64,000 nt of DNA from an uncultured Erythrobacter sp. (GTDB taxonomy: Bacteria > Pseudomonadota > Alphaproteobacteria > Sphingomonadales > Sphingomonadaceae), in NCBI GenBank assembly GCA_947488325.1, contig CANKYZ010000001.1, positions 186,001-250,000 of the forward strand, read 5' to 3'. Under the pieces are notes generated by a model. The model did not search any database. It saw only the letters and a program-made list of their open reading frames with translations, and was not told where the DNA came from. Positions 45,662-55,782 of the stretch are shown here, piece after piece. Position 1 is the first letter of the stretch, and each line of letters begins with the position of its first letter. The translations under genes were made by a program, and so were the position numbers.

Positions 45662-46344
45662 AGTGACCAGTCTATCATACCGCGACCACGCTCTGACAAA
45701 AACGCGTTTGCCTGACTGAAGGGCTTCGAACCGAAAAATCCGCGATAGGAAGAGAGCGGACTGGGATGCGGGGCATTTAGCATAAGGTGATGCGGTGTTC
45801 GACCCAGTCCCTTCACCCGGCCCGCCTTTTTGGCGGCGTGACTGCCCCAGAGCATAAAAACGGTGGGCTTTCCCGTTTCAGCGACCGCTTGAACAGCTGC
45901 ATCAGTGACCACATCCCAGCCCCGCCCAGCATGGCTGCCCGCCTTGGCCTCCTCTACTGTCAGAGTGTTATTGAGCAGCAGCACGCCCTGCTGTGCCCAT
46001 GACGTCAGATTGCCGCTGTTCGGACGCGGAATTCCGCAGTCACTTTCCAGCTCTTTGAAAATATTGGCTAAAGACGGCGGCGGCTTGACGCCATCGGGAA
46101 CCGAAAAACTAAGGCCATGCGCCTGACCGAGCCCGTGATAGGGATCTTGCCCCAAAATCACGACGCGCACCTTATCGAGTGGAGTCATCGCCAGCGCGGT
46201 CAGCCGCAACCCCCGTGGAGGGTAAATCACTTTCCCCGCGTCCTCTTCTGCGCGCAGCCAGCCGCCCAATTTGCGCGCTTCGGGCGTTGCCAGCACGTCC
46301 TGAAGCGCAGGCCGCCAGCTTTCGGGAACATCCTCATCTGCCAT
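45658..46344 (-). CDS. ung: Uracil-DNA glycosylase
   Basis: A 228-residue family 1 enzyme. The catalytic motif GQDPYHGLGQAHGLSFSV (Asp) and the HPSPLSSYRGFFG motif (His) are intact, with the uracil-binding LLLNNTLTV. It removes uracil from DNA as the first step of base-excision repair. ATG at 46344 is preferred; an in-frame ATG at 46359 would add five residues. It is divergent from the RNase D gene and shares an operon with the DksA-like gene. Confidence 0.95.
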   Translation of the reverse strand: MADEDVPESWRPALQDVLATPEARKLGGWLRAEEDAGKVIYPPRGLRLTALAMTPLDKVRVVILGQDPYHGLGQAHGLSFSVPDGVKPPPSLANIFKELESDCGIPRPNSGNLTSWAQQGVLLLNNTLTVEEAKAGSHAGRGWDVVTDAAVQAVAETGKPTVFMLWGSHAAKKAGRVKGLGRTPHHLMLNAPHPSPLSSYRGFFGSKPFSQANAFLSERGRGMIDWSL

Positions 46345-46424
46345 TGGCAAATCATACACCTGTTGACGTCATCCGCGCGAGACGCCCCTTCCCCTCTATC
46401 CCCATGTGGCGTATTGGCGCGGGC

Positions 46425-47060
46425 ATGACAGTTCACTTTCACGAAGAAGACCTGCCTGCGGGCGTCCTTGAAGGCACCAGCGCGTTGGCGGTGGACACAG
46501 AGACTATGGGTCTCATCACTCACCGCGACAGGTTATGCGTCGTGCAAATCAGCGATGGTTCGGGTGACGAACACCTCGTGCGGTTCGGTCCGGGCAGCGA
46601 GTATGAGGCGCCCAACCTTTGCGCTCTGCTTGAGAATCAATCGCGGGTTAAGCTGTATCATTATGCCCGGTTCGATCTGGCCGCGATTCAATATTATCTT
46701 GGCGTGATGGCAGGGCCTGTATTCTGCACCAAGATTGGCAGCAAATTAGTGCGAACGTATACGGATCGCCATGGGCTCAAGAATTTGGCAACCGAACTTT
46801 TGAACGCCGACATTTCAAAACAGCAACAGTCAAGCGACTGGGGTGGCCCGGTGCTCAATGAAGCGCAGCGCGATTATGCCGCGTCTGACGTGCGGTTCCT
46901 CCATGCATTACGTGATGAACTGACTATCCGGTTGGAACGCGAAGGCCGGATGGAACTGGCTCAGTCATGTTTCGATTTCTTGCCCACACGCGCATTGCTT
47001 GACATTGCCGGATGGGACGGCCGTGACATATTCAGCCACAATGAAGGTTTCTACACCTAA
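46425..47060 (+). CDS. Ribonuclease D (3'-5' exonuclease domain only)
   Basis: A 211-residue DEDD-family exonuclease. The acidic residues are in ALAVDTETMG (Asp, Glu), YHYARFDLAAIQ (Asp) and YAASDVRFLHAL (Tyr...Asp). It lacks the HRDC domains of E. coli Rnd, as do other short alphaproteobacterial forms. It trims 3' ends of structured RNA such as tRNA. The ATG at 46425 starts MTVHFHEEDLPAG, the family's N-terminus. lptC follows 9 bp later. Confidence 0.9.
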   Translation: MTVHFHEEDLPAGVLEGTSALAVDTETMGLITHRDRLCVVQISDGSGDEHLVRFGPGSEYEAPNLCALLENQSRVKLYHYARFDLAAIQYYLGVMAGPVFCTKIGSKLVRTYTDRHGLKNLATELLNADISKQQQSSDWGGPVLNEAQRDYAASDVRFLHALRDELTIRLEREGRMELAQSCFDFLPTRALLDIAGWDGRDIFSHNEGFYT

Positions 47061-47069
47061 GAGCATAAT

Positions 47070-47735
47070 ATGGTAATCAAACGCCGCATCGAAACCAGTG
47101 AAGCGAAAACGCTGCGCAGCAAACGCCAGCATTTCGCCGCACCCGGAGGACGCCACGATAAGCTTGTCGGCTTTCTGGCGCGGGTGCTGCCGATGGGTGT
47201 GGGCGTACTGGCGGCACTGATGATTATCACACCGCTCAGCCCGCGCGGTGAAGTGAGCTTTTTGCTTGATCGGAACAAGGTCGACGTGATCAATGAGCGA
47301 CTGAGCGTCGATAACGCAATGTATCGTGGGCGCGACGATATTGGGCGGCCATTTTCACTCACTGCCGGCGAAGCGGTGCAGCGATCTAGCGCGGAAGGGC
47401 TTGTCCGAATGGAGAACCTGATGGCGCAATTGTTGCTCGACGATGGCCCAGCCAGACTTTCCGCACCTGGCGGAATTTATGACATCAATGCAGAAGTCGT
47501 CAACGTCGATGGTGTGGTGAGAATGCGCACCGCGGATGGCTATGCATTGACCGCAAGCGGCGTTTCTGTGGACCTTCAATCGCGCACAATGAGCGGCGAT
47601 GATGGAGTCTCTGGCGCTGTTCCAGCGGGGACGTTTTCGGCCGACACCATGAATGCACAATTGGATACACGCAGAATTTCACTGAATGGCAATGCTCGGC
47701 TCACCATGGTACCGGGCGAATTGAGAGTGCCCTAA
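47070..47735 (+). CDS. lptC: LPS export ABC transporter periplasmic protein LptC
   Basis: A 221-residue bitopic protein: a short cytoplasmic head, one helix (ARVLPMGVGVLAALMIITPL) and a periplasmic beta-jellyroll (NAMYRGRDDIGRPFSLTAGE, YDINAEVVNVDGVVRMRTAD). LptC joins the LptB2FG transporter to LptA in the LPS bridge. It lies between the RNase D and lptA genes, a frequent order in Sphingomonadales. The last base of its stop is the first base of lptA (TAATG). Confidence 0.9.
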   Translation: MVIKRRIETSEAKTLRSKRQHFAAPGGRHDKLVGFLARVLPMGVGVLAALMIITPLSPRGEVSFLLDRNKVDVINERLSVDNAMYRGRDDIGRPFSLTAGEAVQRSSAEGLVRMENLMAQLLLDDGPARLSAPGGIYDINAEVVNVDGVVRMRTADGYALTASGVSVDLQSRTMSGDDGVSGAVPAGTFSADTMNAQLDTRRISLNGNARLTMVPGELRVP

Positions 47736-48328
47736 TGACTGGTCGACCGGTAGAAAATCAGAATCCCAGTGCTCCCCCAAAGAGCTTGCGAAAAATTGCA
47801 CTGAGTTGGGCTGCCGGCGGCTTTGTCCTGACGGCAGCTTTGGCTGGCGGACTTGCGCTTAATGCGCAGACCATCGCGTCGCACAACACCAATGCACCAG
47901 TTTCTTTTGACGCTGGCAAAATCGATTTTGATGACCGTGCAAATCGCGTAGTCCTGACAGGCGACGTGATTGTCAATCAAGCTGGACTGACAGTGCGTTC
48001 CAATCGCATGCTTGCAAATTACACCGATGATGGAACGCTTGATGTCGTGCGGATCACTGCAAGTGGCGGCGTGATCGTCACTCGCGGGAATGAACGCGCA
48101 AGCGGCGATGTTGCGGTCTATGACTTTAACCAGCGGATCATCACGATGGCTGGCAATGTCCAGCTACGCCGGGGTGGAGACACCCTCAATGGCGGGCGTT
48201 TGGTAATCGACTTGGCCAGCGGGCTTTCAACTATCGATGGTCGCTCAAACGGAGGCAGTAGTGCGCCTGGGACTCAAAGACCAAACGGACGGGTCACCGG
48301 GACATTCACCGTCCCACAGAACGACTAA
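47735..48328 (+). CDS. lptA: LPS transport periplasmic protein LptA (OstA-like)
   Basis: A 197-residue exported protein with a signal/anchor segment (ALSWAAGGFVLTAALAGG) and an OstA-like domain: FDAGKIDFDDRANRVVLTGD, VNQAGLTVRSNRMLANYTDD and GGDTLNGGRLVIDLASG. LptA multimers carry LPS across the periplasm. The C-terminus is a Gly/Ser-rich tail. In many relatives lptB follows; here a convergent sugar transferase does. Confidence 0.9.
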   Translation: MTGRPVENQNPSAPPKSLRKIALSWAAGGFVLTAALAGGLALNAQTIASHNTNAPVSFDAGKIDFDDRANRVVLTGDVIVNQAGLTVRSNRMLANYTDDGTLDVVRITASGGVIVTRGNERASGDVAVYDFNQRIITMAGNVQLRRGGDTLNGGRLVIDLASGLSTIDGRSNGGSSAPGTQRPNGRVTGTFTVPQND

Positions 48329-48344
48329 TCATAAATCCTAGCAT

Positions 48345-49748
48345 TTAGTATGCGTTACCGTGCTTGAGCACGAGGACTGTCTGTAGCACAATCTCCAAAT
48401 CGCGCCGTAGTGACCAACCAGAGATATATTCAAGGTCTGACTGAAGCCTGTCAGTAAGATCTTTTTCAACCTCAGTTGCACCGCGATGGCCGCGCACTTG
48501 AGCAAGACCTGTTAGGCCGGGTTTAAGGCAGTGCCGGCGCCAATATTGCGCATCGACTTCCCAGAAAAATTTGTTGTTGGCTCGGCTGCCTAATGCATGG
48601 GGGCGCGGCCCAACAATCGACATGTCGCCGCGCAACACATTTATGAGTTGAGGTAGCTCATCGATGCTAGTGCGCCGGATGAATGCCCCAACCTTAGTAA
48701 TCCTATCATCATCGCGCCCGGTTGATTGGTCGCCATTTGCATCATTCTGGTCGTATTTCATCGATCTAAATTTGAGCATGTTGAAGAATTGGTTGCCCCG
48801 ACCCAAGCGGCGCTGAATGAACAGAACTGGCCCGCCATCGTGAAGCTTAATCTTTGCCGCAGTGAATAGCAGTAGCGGCGACAGAACGATCAAAGCCCCG
48901 CCCGCTACAACAACATCAAACAATCGCTTTGAGATGCGCGACCGCAGGGCAAGGGGCCCTGTCGAAACCACTAAAGTTGTTCGCTCTTGCCCCTCATAGC
49001 GATGGATGCCGGTGGCTCCCAAAAGGTGCACCGGTTCGCTGACAATTTCGCCATACACTCCAGCGGATTTTAGCAAGAACCCCCAAGCTTCACGTCGTTC
49101 GCGAGGGCAACTGACGACGACCTTATCCTGATTCTGCAACAACCGGCCTAGCCGATCGAGCATAAATGGATCGTGACTCGTTGGATCGAGAGCGTATTTC
49201 TCAGCCGAAATCGTCACCGCTTTGGGCAGTTCAAAACCTGGCCCGCCATCAGCGATGATAAGCCGGTTTAGCGTCCGTCCGCCCCAGAATTTTTCAACTG
49301 CCAAGGGTACTAACCGGCGCAACACAATCAACGCAACGCCCGCTATGAGCAAGCCCAGCGTTACCGAAACACGCGAAAATTGAGCATTGGATTTGGTATA
49401 GAACGCCACAAAGTTCAGCAGTGCAGCGGAAACAAACAGTGCCGTAAGCGCCTGTTTAGAAGAAAAAATCCAGTTGCTCAGGGCTTTACCGCCATAACTT
49501 CCGTTATAGAGCGCGATTGTGAAATAGACCGGAAGAAAAGTCTGAACGACCAGCATATTGCGCGGATGCCACCACACTCCTTCGTAGAGCAAACTGGCAA
49601 GGGCAAAGGCGAGATGCAGCAGCACTGCATCGATTAGCAGCAAAAGCGCATAGGCGCGCAATCGCCGTCGCTCCAGAGAGGGAGCAATTTTTTGTTCAAC
49701 ATGATCGGGTTGGATCACATCATCGAGAGACCCTGCAAGCTTATTCAT
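48345..49748 (-). CDS. Polyprenyl-phosphate sugar-1-phosphate transferase (undecaprenyl glycosylphosphotransferase)
   Basis: A 467-residue enzyme. The N-terminal half has four or five membrane helices (LLLIDAVLLHLAFALASLLY, ALFVSAALLNFVAFYT, LGLLIAGVALIVLRRLVPL) and a nucleotide-binding-like middle region. The C-terminal catalytic domain shows RLFDVVVAGGALIVLSPLLL, LGRGNQFFNMLKFRSMK and IDELPQLINVLRGDMSIVGP. It starts exopolysaccharide or O-antigen synthesis by loading a sugar phosphate onto undecaprenyl phosphate. It may supply the lipid carrier for the glycan locus at 32.6-36.8 kb, which is inference. Confidence 0.9.
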   Translation of the reverse strand: MNKLAGSLDDVIQPDHVEQKIAPSLERRRLRAYALLLLIDAVLLHLAFALASLLYEGVWWHPRNMLVVQTFLPVYFTIALYNGSYGGKALSNWIFSSKQALTALFVSAALLNFVAFYTKSNAQFSRVSVTLGLLIAGVALIVLRRLVPLAVEKFWGGRTLNRLIIADGGPGFELPKAVTISAEKYALDPTSHDPFMLDRLGRLLQNQDKVVVSCPRERREAWGFLLKSAGVYGEIVSEPVHLLGATGIHRYEGQERTTLVVSTGPLALRSRISKRLFDVVVAGGALIVLSPLLLFTAAKIKLHDGGPVLFIQRRLGRGNQFFNMLKFRSMKYDQNDANGDQSTGRDDDRITKVGAFIRRTSIDELPQLINVLRGDMSIVGPRPHALGSRANNKFFWEVDAQYWRRHCLKPGLTGLAQVRGHRGATEVEKDLTDRLQSDLEYISGWSLRRDLEIVLQTVLVLKHGNAY

Positions 49749-49863
49749 ACGCGCTGCGATCCCCCCGGAACGCTCATTAAGAAAAAACCCTTATCTAAGA
49801 TTAAGCCTCTACACACAAAAACGTCAATTGTGCGACTGCGAAATGACTTTCCGTCCCTAAATG

Positions 49864-50904
49864 CTACCGTTTGGCAGCAAATCTGGCGATTTCGGTTAGG
49901 TCTTGAGCGAGCAGAAGTTCGGCAGCTTGACTGTTAACCAGCAAACTTCGATGCAGTGCGACAAGGCGGGGGACTAGCCGATCTAGCTTACGTTTTTGCC
50001 ACGCGCCGAGCTGCTGACGGATCTCACGTTCTTCTTTCCAGAATATACCAAGCTGCGCTTTTTCACCGCGCCCCAGATTGTCGATTGATCCGCGAGGGCC
50101 CAATTTCGCTGTGATTTGCACCAATTGCGCAGCGCGCCGTTCCAATGCCAACAGCAGGCCAACAGGGTTAAGGCCTAGCTCCTTCATACGGCGAATTTCA
50201 CTCGATAGCTTTCCCATCTCGCCGCTCATCACCGCATTGACCACCGGGCCGAACCCATCCTCTTCGGTCGCAGCGCCAATCTCGGCATAATCTTCGACTC
50301 CTGCGCTTTTGGGAGTTTGTGCGCTCGCATCCATATACAGCGCCAGCTTATCAACTTCGGATCGGGCAAGCCTCACATCCAGCCCGGCCCCGCGTGCGAT
50401 CCGTTCAGCCAGATCGCCGCCTAACCGCAATCCCGCGCTATCCGCCATAGCACGCACAGAAACGGCGACGCTCATCAAATCAGGGGGGTAGAACATCGCA
50501 ATCAAAGCATCGGCTCGTTTTTCAAGCAGTTTTGCGGTTCGAGACTTATCCGTGGCGGCGGTCGCTACGATCAGCACTGGGGCCGCATCTCCTCCGCCCG
50601 CTTCGCCGGTTTCGATCAGTGCTTTCAAAGCATCATGCGCTTCATCACCGACCGCGCGCACAAAGATATGGCGTGTATCGCCGAACAAAGAGCCTGATCG
50701 GGCTTCATCGCCCAACAACGCTGGGTCACGCCGCAGATCGCCGCCGGATAATTCGACCCGTTCGCCGGGATCGGGCAAAGCTTCGATGACTTTGTTGGCG
50801 GCTGCAGAGGCCCCCGCCTCATCGGGACCGCAAAAAAAGAAGATGGCAGCTTGTGAAGCTGATTTGGGCAAGCCGCGCGCGAAATCTTTCTGAGTCGCTT
50901 TCAT
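49864..50904 (-). CDS. holA: DNA polymerase III subunit delta
   Basis: A 346-residue clamp-loader subunit. FFFCGPDEAGASAAANKVIE and GSLFGDTRHIFVRAV are the N-terminal motifs, and LGLNPVGLLLALERRAAQLV lies in the C-terminal collar domain. It opens the beta clamp together with gamma/tau and delta prime. It is the last gene of the DUF3576-leuS-lptE-holA string; its start is 8 bp after the lptE stop. Confidence 0.93.
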   Translation of the reverse strand: MKATQKDFARGLPKSASQAAIFFFCGPDEAGASAAANKVIEALPDPGERVELSGGDLRRDPALLGDEARSGSLFGDTRHIFVRAVGDEAHDALKALIETGEAGGGDAAPVLIVATAATDKSRTAKLLEKRADALIAMFYPPDLMSVAVSVRAMADSAGLRLGGDLAERIARGAGLDVRLARSEVDKLALYMDASAQTPKSAGVEDYAEIGAATEEDGFGPVVNAVMSGEMGKLSSEIRRMKELGLNPVGLLLALERRAAQLVQITAKLGPRGSIDNLGRGEKAQLGIFWKEEREIRQQLGAWQKRKLDRLVPRLVALHRSLLVNSQAAELLLAQDLTEIARFAAKR

Positions 50905-50911
50905 GACTGAA

Positions 50912-51451
50912 TCACGGAGTGCCGACTGCGGACGCGCGTTCTCGCTCTCTTAAAGTCAAGGCGATCCGAGTGGCCATCCGATCAGCCACCTCTCTGGCAA
51001 GGTTTTCGAGAGCCCTTTGTTCAGCTGCGATAGTCGCATACTCGCTCGACACTACATCAATCCCTGCATCCGACCCGGCAGTTGCGTCCAGCAGAATTTC
51101 ACCCGTAGCCAAATCGATGAGCTGATAGCGTGATCGCAAAATACGGCGTTCACGGCTGATCGTATCATCGTTGAGCACACCCAATGCCTCAAGCGCATCG
51201 TCAAGCCGCACGTCGAGGCGGTATGCGGGCATCGCATCGGGACCACCAGCGGTCGCGACATGCAATCTATCTTGCAGTGCATTGCGCACGAGCCATCCGT
51301 CACGGCCCGGGATCGCGGGCACTTCGACCGCGGCAAGACCCTGTGCCACCACAGAACTGGCTCCGCCCGCATAGACCGGTTGAAGCCCGCAACCACTGAG
51401 AGGCGGGGTGAGCGCAAGCAGCACAATCGAGACGAACAATCCGCGCTTCAC
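50912..51451 (-). CDS. lptE: LPS assembly lipoprotein LptE
   Basis: A 179-residue outer-membrane lipoprotein. The lipobox is PLSGC (Cys21) after [12 protein letters not shown], followed by GLQPVY, the normal N-terminus of LptE. It plugs LptD and helps insert LPS in the outer leaflet. Its GTG start overlaps the leuS stop (GTGA), so it is translated from the leuS mRNA. Confidence 0.93.
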   Translation of the reverse strand: MKRGLFVSIVLLALTPPLSGCGLQPVYAGGASSVVAQGLAAVEVPAIPGRDGWLVRNALQDRLHVATAGGPDAMPAYRLDVRLDDALEALGVLNDDTISRERRILRSRYQLIDLATGEILLDATAGSDAGIDVVSSEYATIAAEQRALENLAREVADRMATRIALTLRERERASAVGTP

Positions 51452-53958
51452 GTTACGATATTCACCAATCTGTCGGGCACCACAATCACCTTACGAATTT
51501 CCGCGCCATCCAATGAACGCTGAACCTTCTCACTTGCAAGCGCAAACGCTTCAAGATCTTCTTTGGCTGCGCCCTTGGGCACGGTGATCGTGTCACGCAG
51601 CTTGCCTTTGTGCTGGATCGCTATCGTGACTTCGTCTTCAACCAGCATGGTCGGATCATGTTCAGGCCATGGGGCGTCAGCTATCAGAGCGCTTTCACCA
51701 ATGCGTTCATGCGCTTCTTCAGCGAGATGCGGCATCATCGGCGCAATCAGATGCAGGACCGCGCGAATGGCAAAGTTGCGCGATTCGCTAGATACCGCTT
51801 TTTCCGCTGCGCCGGTAAGCTCGTAGATGCGCGCCACCGCTTTGTTAAAGCCGAGCGCTTCAATGTCTTCGGCGACCGCAACAATGGCTTGATGGGCTTT
51901 GCGGGCGAGAGCCTTATCTTCGCCGGCAGCATTCGCGTCATATTGCCCGAACAGACGCCACAGGCGCTGCACAAAACGATAGCATCCTTCGATCCCGCTT
52001 TCAGACCACGGAAGGTCACGTTCGGGCGGGCTATCGGACAGCATAAACCAGCGCACCGCGTCGGCGCCATATTGCGCAATGATATTGTCTGGATCGACGA
52101 CATTCTTTTTCGATTTCGACATTTTGACGACGCGGCCAGAAGTCACCGGCGTACCGTCTTTGACAGTCACCCAATCCGCTCCATCTTTGCGGACCTCATC
52201 TGGTGAGAGCCAGCTGCCATCCCCGAGACTGTAAGTCTCATGCGTGACCATGCCTTGCGTAAACAGCGCTGCGAATGGTTCTTTCACATCGAACTTGCTG
52301 ATATGGGACAATGCACGGGTCCAGAACCGGGCATAGAGCAAGTGCAGGATCGCATGCTCCACGCCGCCAATATAGTGCTGCACCGGCATCCATTTGGCGA
52401 TTTCCGCTGGATCGAACGGAGCGTCCGATGGTTGGCTCGCAAAGCGCAGGAAATACCACGATGAGTTCGTGAACGTGTCGAGCGTATCAGTCTCACGCTC
52501 CGCCGCGCCGCCGCATTTGGGACAGGTCGTATGTTTCCAAGTAGGGTGGCGTTCGAGCGGGTTGCCCGGTATCTCAAAGTCAACATCGTCGGGCAGAGTG
52601 ACCGGGAGCTGATCCTTGGGTACCGGCACAATTTCGCATGCTTTGCAGTGAATGAAGGGGATCGGCGTCCCCCAATATCGCTGCCGAGAAATACCCCAAT
52701 CACGCAGCCGCCAAACGGTGGTGCCATTGCCCCAGTCGCCTTGCTCAGCGCGGGCGATTACATCGGCCTTTGCCTCACCCACCGATTTGCCATCAAGGAA
52801 GTCGGAGTTGACGATTACCCCATCACCCGGTTCCGCCTCATCGCCCATAGGCGCATCCGCCAGAGCCGGATCAGAAGCCACCACGCGTACAATCGGCAGT
52901 CCGTATTTGGTCGCAAATTCAAAATCGCGTTGGTCGTGACCCGGCACACCCATGACCGCACCGGTCCCGTAATCCATCAACACAAAGTTCGCGATGAACA
53001 GCGGCATCGCCTCGCCCGTAAACGGATGCCGTGCGGTTATTGGCGTACGGTAACCAAGCTTCTCTGCTGTCTCCAGTGCCGCAGCAGTAGTCCCGCCGCG
53101 TTTGCATTCAGCGATGAAGTCGCGGACTTCTGTGTTATCCGCCGCAAGAGCTTGAGCCACCGGGTGATCCGCCGCAACAGCGACAAAACTTGAGCCAAAG
53201 ATCGTGTCGGGCCGGGTCGTGTAGACAGGGAGCTTTTCCCCACTCGACAGATCAAAACTGAATTCAAGCCCCTGACTTTTGCCAATCCAGTTTTCCTGCA
53301 TCAGGCGGACTTTGTCGGGCCAATCTTCTAAGCCACCCAAACCATCAAGCAGCTCTTCAGCAAAGTCGGTGATTTTGAGGAACCATTGGTCAAGCTTGCG
53401 CTTTTCAACCTCTGCGCCCGATCGCCAACCCTTGCCGTCGATCACCTGTTCATTGGCGAGCACAGTCATATCAACCGGGTCCCAATTGACCTCGGAAGAG
53501 CGGCGATAAACCAGCCCAACCTCATACATATCGAGGAACAATGCCTGTTCGTGGCCGTAATATTCGGGGTCACAGGTGGCGAATTCACGGGTCCAATCGA
53601 GCGCAAAGCCAATGCGCTGCAATTGTGCCTTCATTGCTTCGATATTGGAGCGGGTCCAGGCGCCGGGATGAACCTTCTTTTCCATCGCCGCGTTTTCCGC
53701 GGGCATCCCGAACGCATCCCAGCCCATCGGGTGGAGCACTTCGCACCCACGCATCTTCTTATAACGCGCCAGCACATCGCCCATCGTGTAATTTCGCACA
53801 TGCCCCATATGGATGCGCCCTGATGGATAGGGGAACATCTCAAGGATGTAGCTCTTGGGCTTATCGCTATTGGAATCGGCGGTGAACGTGCCCGCCTGCG
53901 TCCACGCGCTTTGCCAGCGCCCGTCGGCGGAAGACGGATCGAATCGAGTTTCAGTCAT
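51448..53958 (-). CDS. leuS: Leucyl-tRNA synthetase
   Basis: An 836-residue class I synthetase. The HIGH motif is [19 protein letters not shown] (near residue 50), the KMSKS loop [15 protein letters not shown] (near residue 610), with the CP1 editing domain ([20 protein letters not shown] and [18 protein letters not shown]) between. It charges tRNA-Leu and hydrolyses mischarged products. The order DUF3576-leuS-lptE-holA is widely conserved in alphaproteobacteria. Confidence 0.97.
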   Translation of the reverse strand: MTETRFDPSSADGRWQSAWTQAGTFTADSNSDKPKSYILEMFPYPSGRIHMGHVRNYTMGDVLARYKKMRGCEVLHPMGWDAFGMPAENAAMEKKVHPGAWTRSNIEAMKAQLQRIGFALDWTREFATCDPEYYGHEQALFLDMYEVGLVYRRSSEVNWDPVDMTVLANEQVIDGKGWRSGAEVEKRKLDQWFLKITDFAEELLDGLGGLEDWPDKVRLMQENWIGKSQGLEFSFDLSSGEKLPVYTTRPDTIFGSSFVAVAADHPVAQALAADNTEVRDFIAECKRGGTTAAALETAEKLGYRTPITARHPFTGEAMPLFIANFVLMDYGTGAVMGVPGHDQRDFEFATKYGLPIVRVVASDPALADAPMGDEAEPGDGVIVNSDFLDGKSVGEAKADVIARAEQGDWGNGTTVWRLRDWGISRQRYWGTPIPFIHCKACEIVPVPKDQLPVTLPDDVDFEIPGNPLERHPTWKHTTCPKCGGAAERETDTLDTFTNSSWYFLRFASQPSDAPFDPAEIAKWMPVQHYIGGVEHAILHLLYARFWTRALSHISKFDVKEPFAALFTQGMVTHETYSLGDGSWLSPDEVRKDGADWVTVKDGTPVTSGRVVKMSKSKKNVVDPDNIIAQYGADAVRWFMLSDSPPERDLPWSESGIEGCYRFVQRLWRLFGQYDANAAGEDKALARKAHQAIVAVAEDIEALGFNKAVARIYELTGAAEKAVSSESRNFAIRAVLHLIAPMMPHLAEEAHERIGESALIADAPWPEHDPTMLVEDEVTIAIQHKGKLRDTITVPKGAAKEDLEAFALASEKVQRSLDGAEIRKVIVVPDRLVNIVT

Positions 53959-53983
53959 GTTGACTTCGCTAGAGCGAAAAGGC

Positions 53984-54436
53984 TCAGCCTGTCACGGCCT
54001 GACGACGCAAATCGCGTGCCTTGGTGAGGATAATATCCTCAAGTTTCTGCACGGTCGCCGCCTGAACCGGGGCATCGACCCAGCCTCCACCTTGCGCAAC
54101 CTGACGGCTTGCCGCAACGCGCAGGGCGTCAGCGCGCAGATCCTGATCGAGGATCGTGACAGTAACTTTTACCCGTTCGTTGGGATTGCTGGGATTGGCG
54201 TACCAGTCAGTCACGATCACACCACCATTGCTATCCGCCGACAAAAGCGGCGCAAAACTGAGGGTATCGAGCGCCCCGCGCCACAGATATGCGTTAACAC
54301 CAATGGCGTTTACCTGAGCAGACTGAAGTTCGGTGGTCGGACGGTCATTGCCACCACATGCGGCGAGCAGTCCAAGAGCAGCCAATATGGCTACAGTCCG
54401 AGTCGGGTTCGAAAATGCGAATTTGGCGCTTGTCAC
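53984..54436 (-). CDS. DUF3576-domain lipoprotein
   Basis: A 150-residue exported protein. Signal peptide with lipobox ([16 protein letters not shown], Cys followed by GGN), then a DUF3576 domain ([39 protein letters not shown]). Its function is unknown; it is almost always next to leuS. GTG at 54436 is the start that gives a normal signal peptide; GAGGGA lies 13 bases upstream. A longer open frame runs to 54670 but lacks any signal. Confidence 0.85.
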   Translation of the reverse strand: MTSAKFAFSNPTRTVAILAALGLLAACGGNDRPTTELQSAQVNAIGVNAYLWRGALDTLSFAPLLSADSNGGVIVTDWYANPSNPNERVKVTVTILDQDLRADALRVAASRQVAQGGGWVDAPVQAATVQKLEDIILTKARDLRRQAVTG

Positions 54437-54877
54437 TGCGAAAGGTGTCCCTCGTTCTATATTCTCACGCTCTATACCGGCCCTGCCGTGCGCGGCAAGC
54501 GTATAGAAGCGCTGCAACTGTTCCAGCAAAACCCAGACGAATCGGAGGTGAATGCTCGATAACAGGCGCTTTTCTTGTGAGATCCATAGCAGTATCGCCC
54601 CTGTACGGCGGCTGAATCCTCCCTTTAAACCCCGGCTTTTCGAATAGGGTCTGTGTGCTCGGTGCAACACGTGGCGGGTTAAGATCGTTGTATTTCACCG
54701 AAAAGTTTGCAACATATACCTCGTAGGACTTATCAATATGGCGTTGTAAAACGCGGAGTGCGGTACGATTCGGGTACTCAGCGTAGGTTCAGGGACTTTT
54801 GTCCAGTAAGAGCCATACAGGGGGTTTAAGGTTTGGCATTCTGGCCAAACTTGTACAGACAGGCATTGAGAATTGCG
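54437..54877. other. 441-bp intergenic region
   Basis: It holds the promoter candidate for DUF3576 (54471-54498, minus) and the 5' region of the exported-protein gene at 54878. Open frames on both strands look spurious. Several TTG-N5-TTG elements suggest weak promoters (TTGCAA near 54709, TTGTAA near 54743), but none has a convincing partner. No RNA gene or terminator was recognised. Confidence 0.4.
54471..54498 (-). promoter_or_regulatory. Putative promoter of DUF3576-leuS operon
   Basis: On the minus strand TTGCCG (54498-54493) is followed after 16 bp by TATAGA (54476-54471), 35 bases before the GTG start. The site sits inside an inverted repeat (TCTATAC at 54471-54477 with GTATAGA at 54501-54507), which may be a regulator site. 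Confidence 0.4.
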
Positions 54878-55672
54878 ATGACGCGCTTGAACAACAATGG
54901 GGCGAAAAAGCAGCTTAAGCTGCCGCTCCTTGGTGTGGCTGGCGCACTCGCATTTGGTATACCGACTGCTGGCCTCGCCGTTGTTGGTTTGGGATCGGAT
55001 GACACCGCTCAATACAACCAAATGTTCGACCTATTCACTCCGGCTTCGGTTGATCCAGAACTCGCAGCGCGCGTTGCTGAAAAAGCGCACGAACGCGGCA
55101 TTCGCTTCACTCCAGCTGGAACCAGCGCAGTTCGCGATGATCGCACTGTAACCGTCGCCGTTCGAATTGACGATCAAACGGCCCAAGCCATTTCGATCCG
55201 CTCTGCTATTGATGCAGCGCCTGGCACAGGTTCAGGTCTCGCTCGCGTTCAAGCTAATCGTTTCAACCTGGGTACGGCGCGCGGCTATCAGAGCTTTGCC
55301 CGTCCGCAATCTGCTCCTTCGAAACCATCAAACGTTTCGCTGCCTGATGTCATTCGCGAAGCCGGGATCCGCAATCTTAGCATGCCTGATCTTGCCGATT
55401 TCGAACCAGCACGGGCGGCCCGTCAAGACGAACCAGGCCGCTTACAACCGCGGATTGAGCTGGAAGACGAAACCGTTGCAGGACGTTCACCCAACACGCT
55501 TGACGCGCTTGGTTCACAGACAGTCGATGTTGGTGGCAGCTTCCGCCTCTCGCCCAATCTTGATGTGACTGCTGGCGTACGTCTGTCACAGGAACGTGAT
55601 CGTCTCGATCCGTTGACGAATTCGGTTCAGGATAGCCAAGCGGTATATGTTGGAACCCAGATCCGTTTCTAA
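54878..55672 (+). CDS. Exported protein of unknown function, barrel-like C-terminus
   Basis: A 264-residue protein. The N-terminus MTRLNNNGAKKQLKLPLLG with GVAGALAFGIPTAGLAVVG is a signal or anchor. The middle is Ala/Arg-rich (FTPASVDPELAARVAEKAHE, IRFTPAGTSAVRDD) and not recognised. The C-terminal FRLSPNLDVTAGVRLSQERD and AVYVGTQIRF, ending in Phe, look like strands of an outer-membrane protein, but the length gives at most a small hairpin. No conserved domain is recognised. A clear terminator follows. Confidence 0.7.
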   Translation: MTRLNNNGAKKQLKLPLLGVAGALAFGIPTAGLAVVGLGSDDTAQYNQMFDLFTPASVDPELAARVAEKAHERGIRFTPAGTSAVRDDRTVTVAVRIDDQTAQAISIRSAIDAAPGTGSGLARVQANRFNLGTARGYQSFARPQSAPSKPSNVSLPDVIREAGIRNLSMPDLADFEPARAARQDEPGRLQPRIELEDETVAGRSPNTLDALGSQTVDVGGSFRLSPNLDVTAGVRLSQERDRLDPLTNSVQDSQAVYVGTQIRF

Positions 55673-55701
55673 TCTGGCCAGTTTTCACTTACATTTGAAA
55701 G

Positions 55702-55724
55702 ACCTCGCTTACGCGGGGTTTTTT
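55702..55724 (+). terminator. Rho-independent terminator
   Basis: CCTCGC (55703-55708) pairs with GCGGGG (55713-55718; one G-U) around TTAC, followed by six T (55719-55724). It ends the transcript of the gene at 54878. Confidence 0.9.
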
Positions 55725-55782
55725 GTTGCCTGACGCTACGTCACCGCTACCCTCAGATTCCTGCAATATGGGAGTTTGAAGC

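Noticed and set aside
54465..54698. 77-codon minus-strand frame upstream of DUF3576
   Set aside because: No Shine-Dalgarno, no domain, and it overlaps the promoter candidate.
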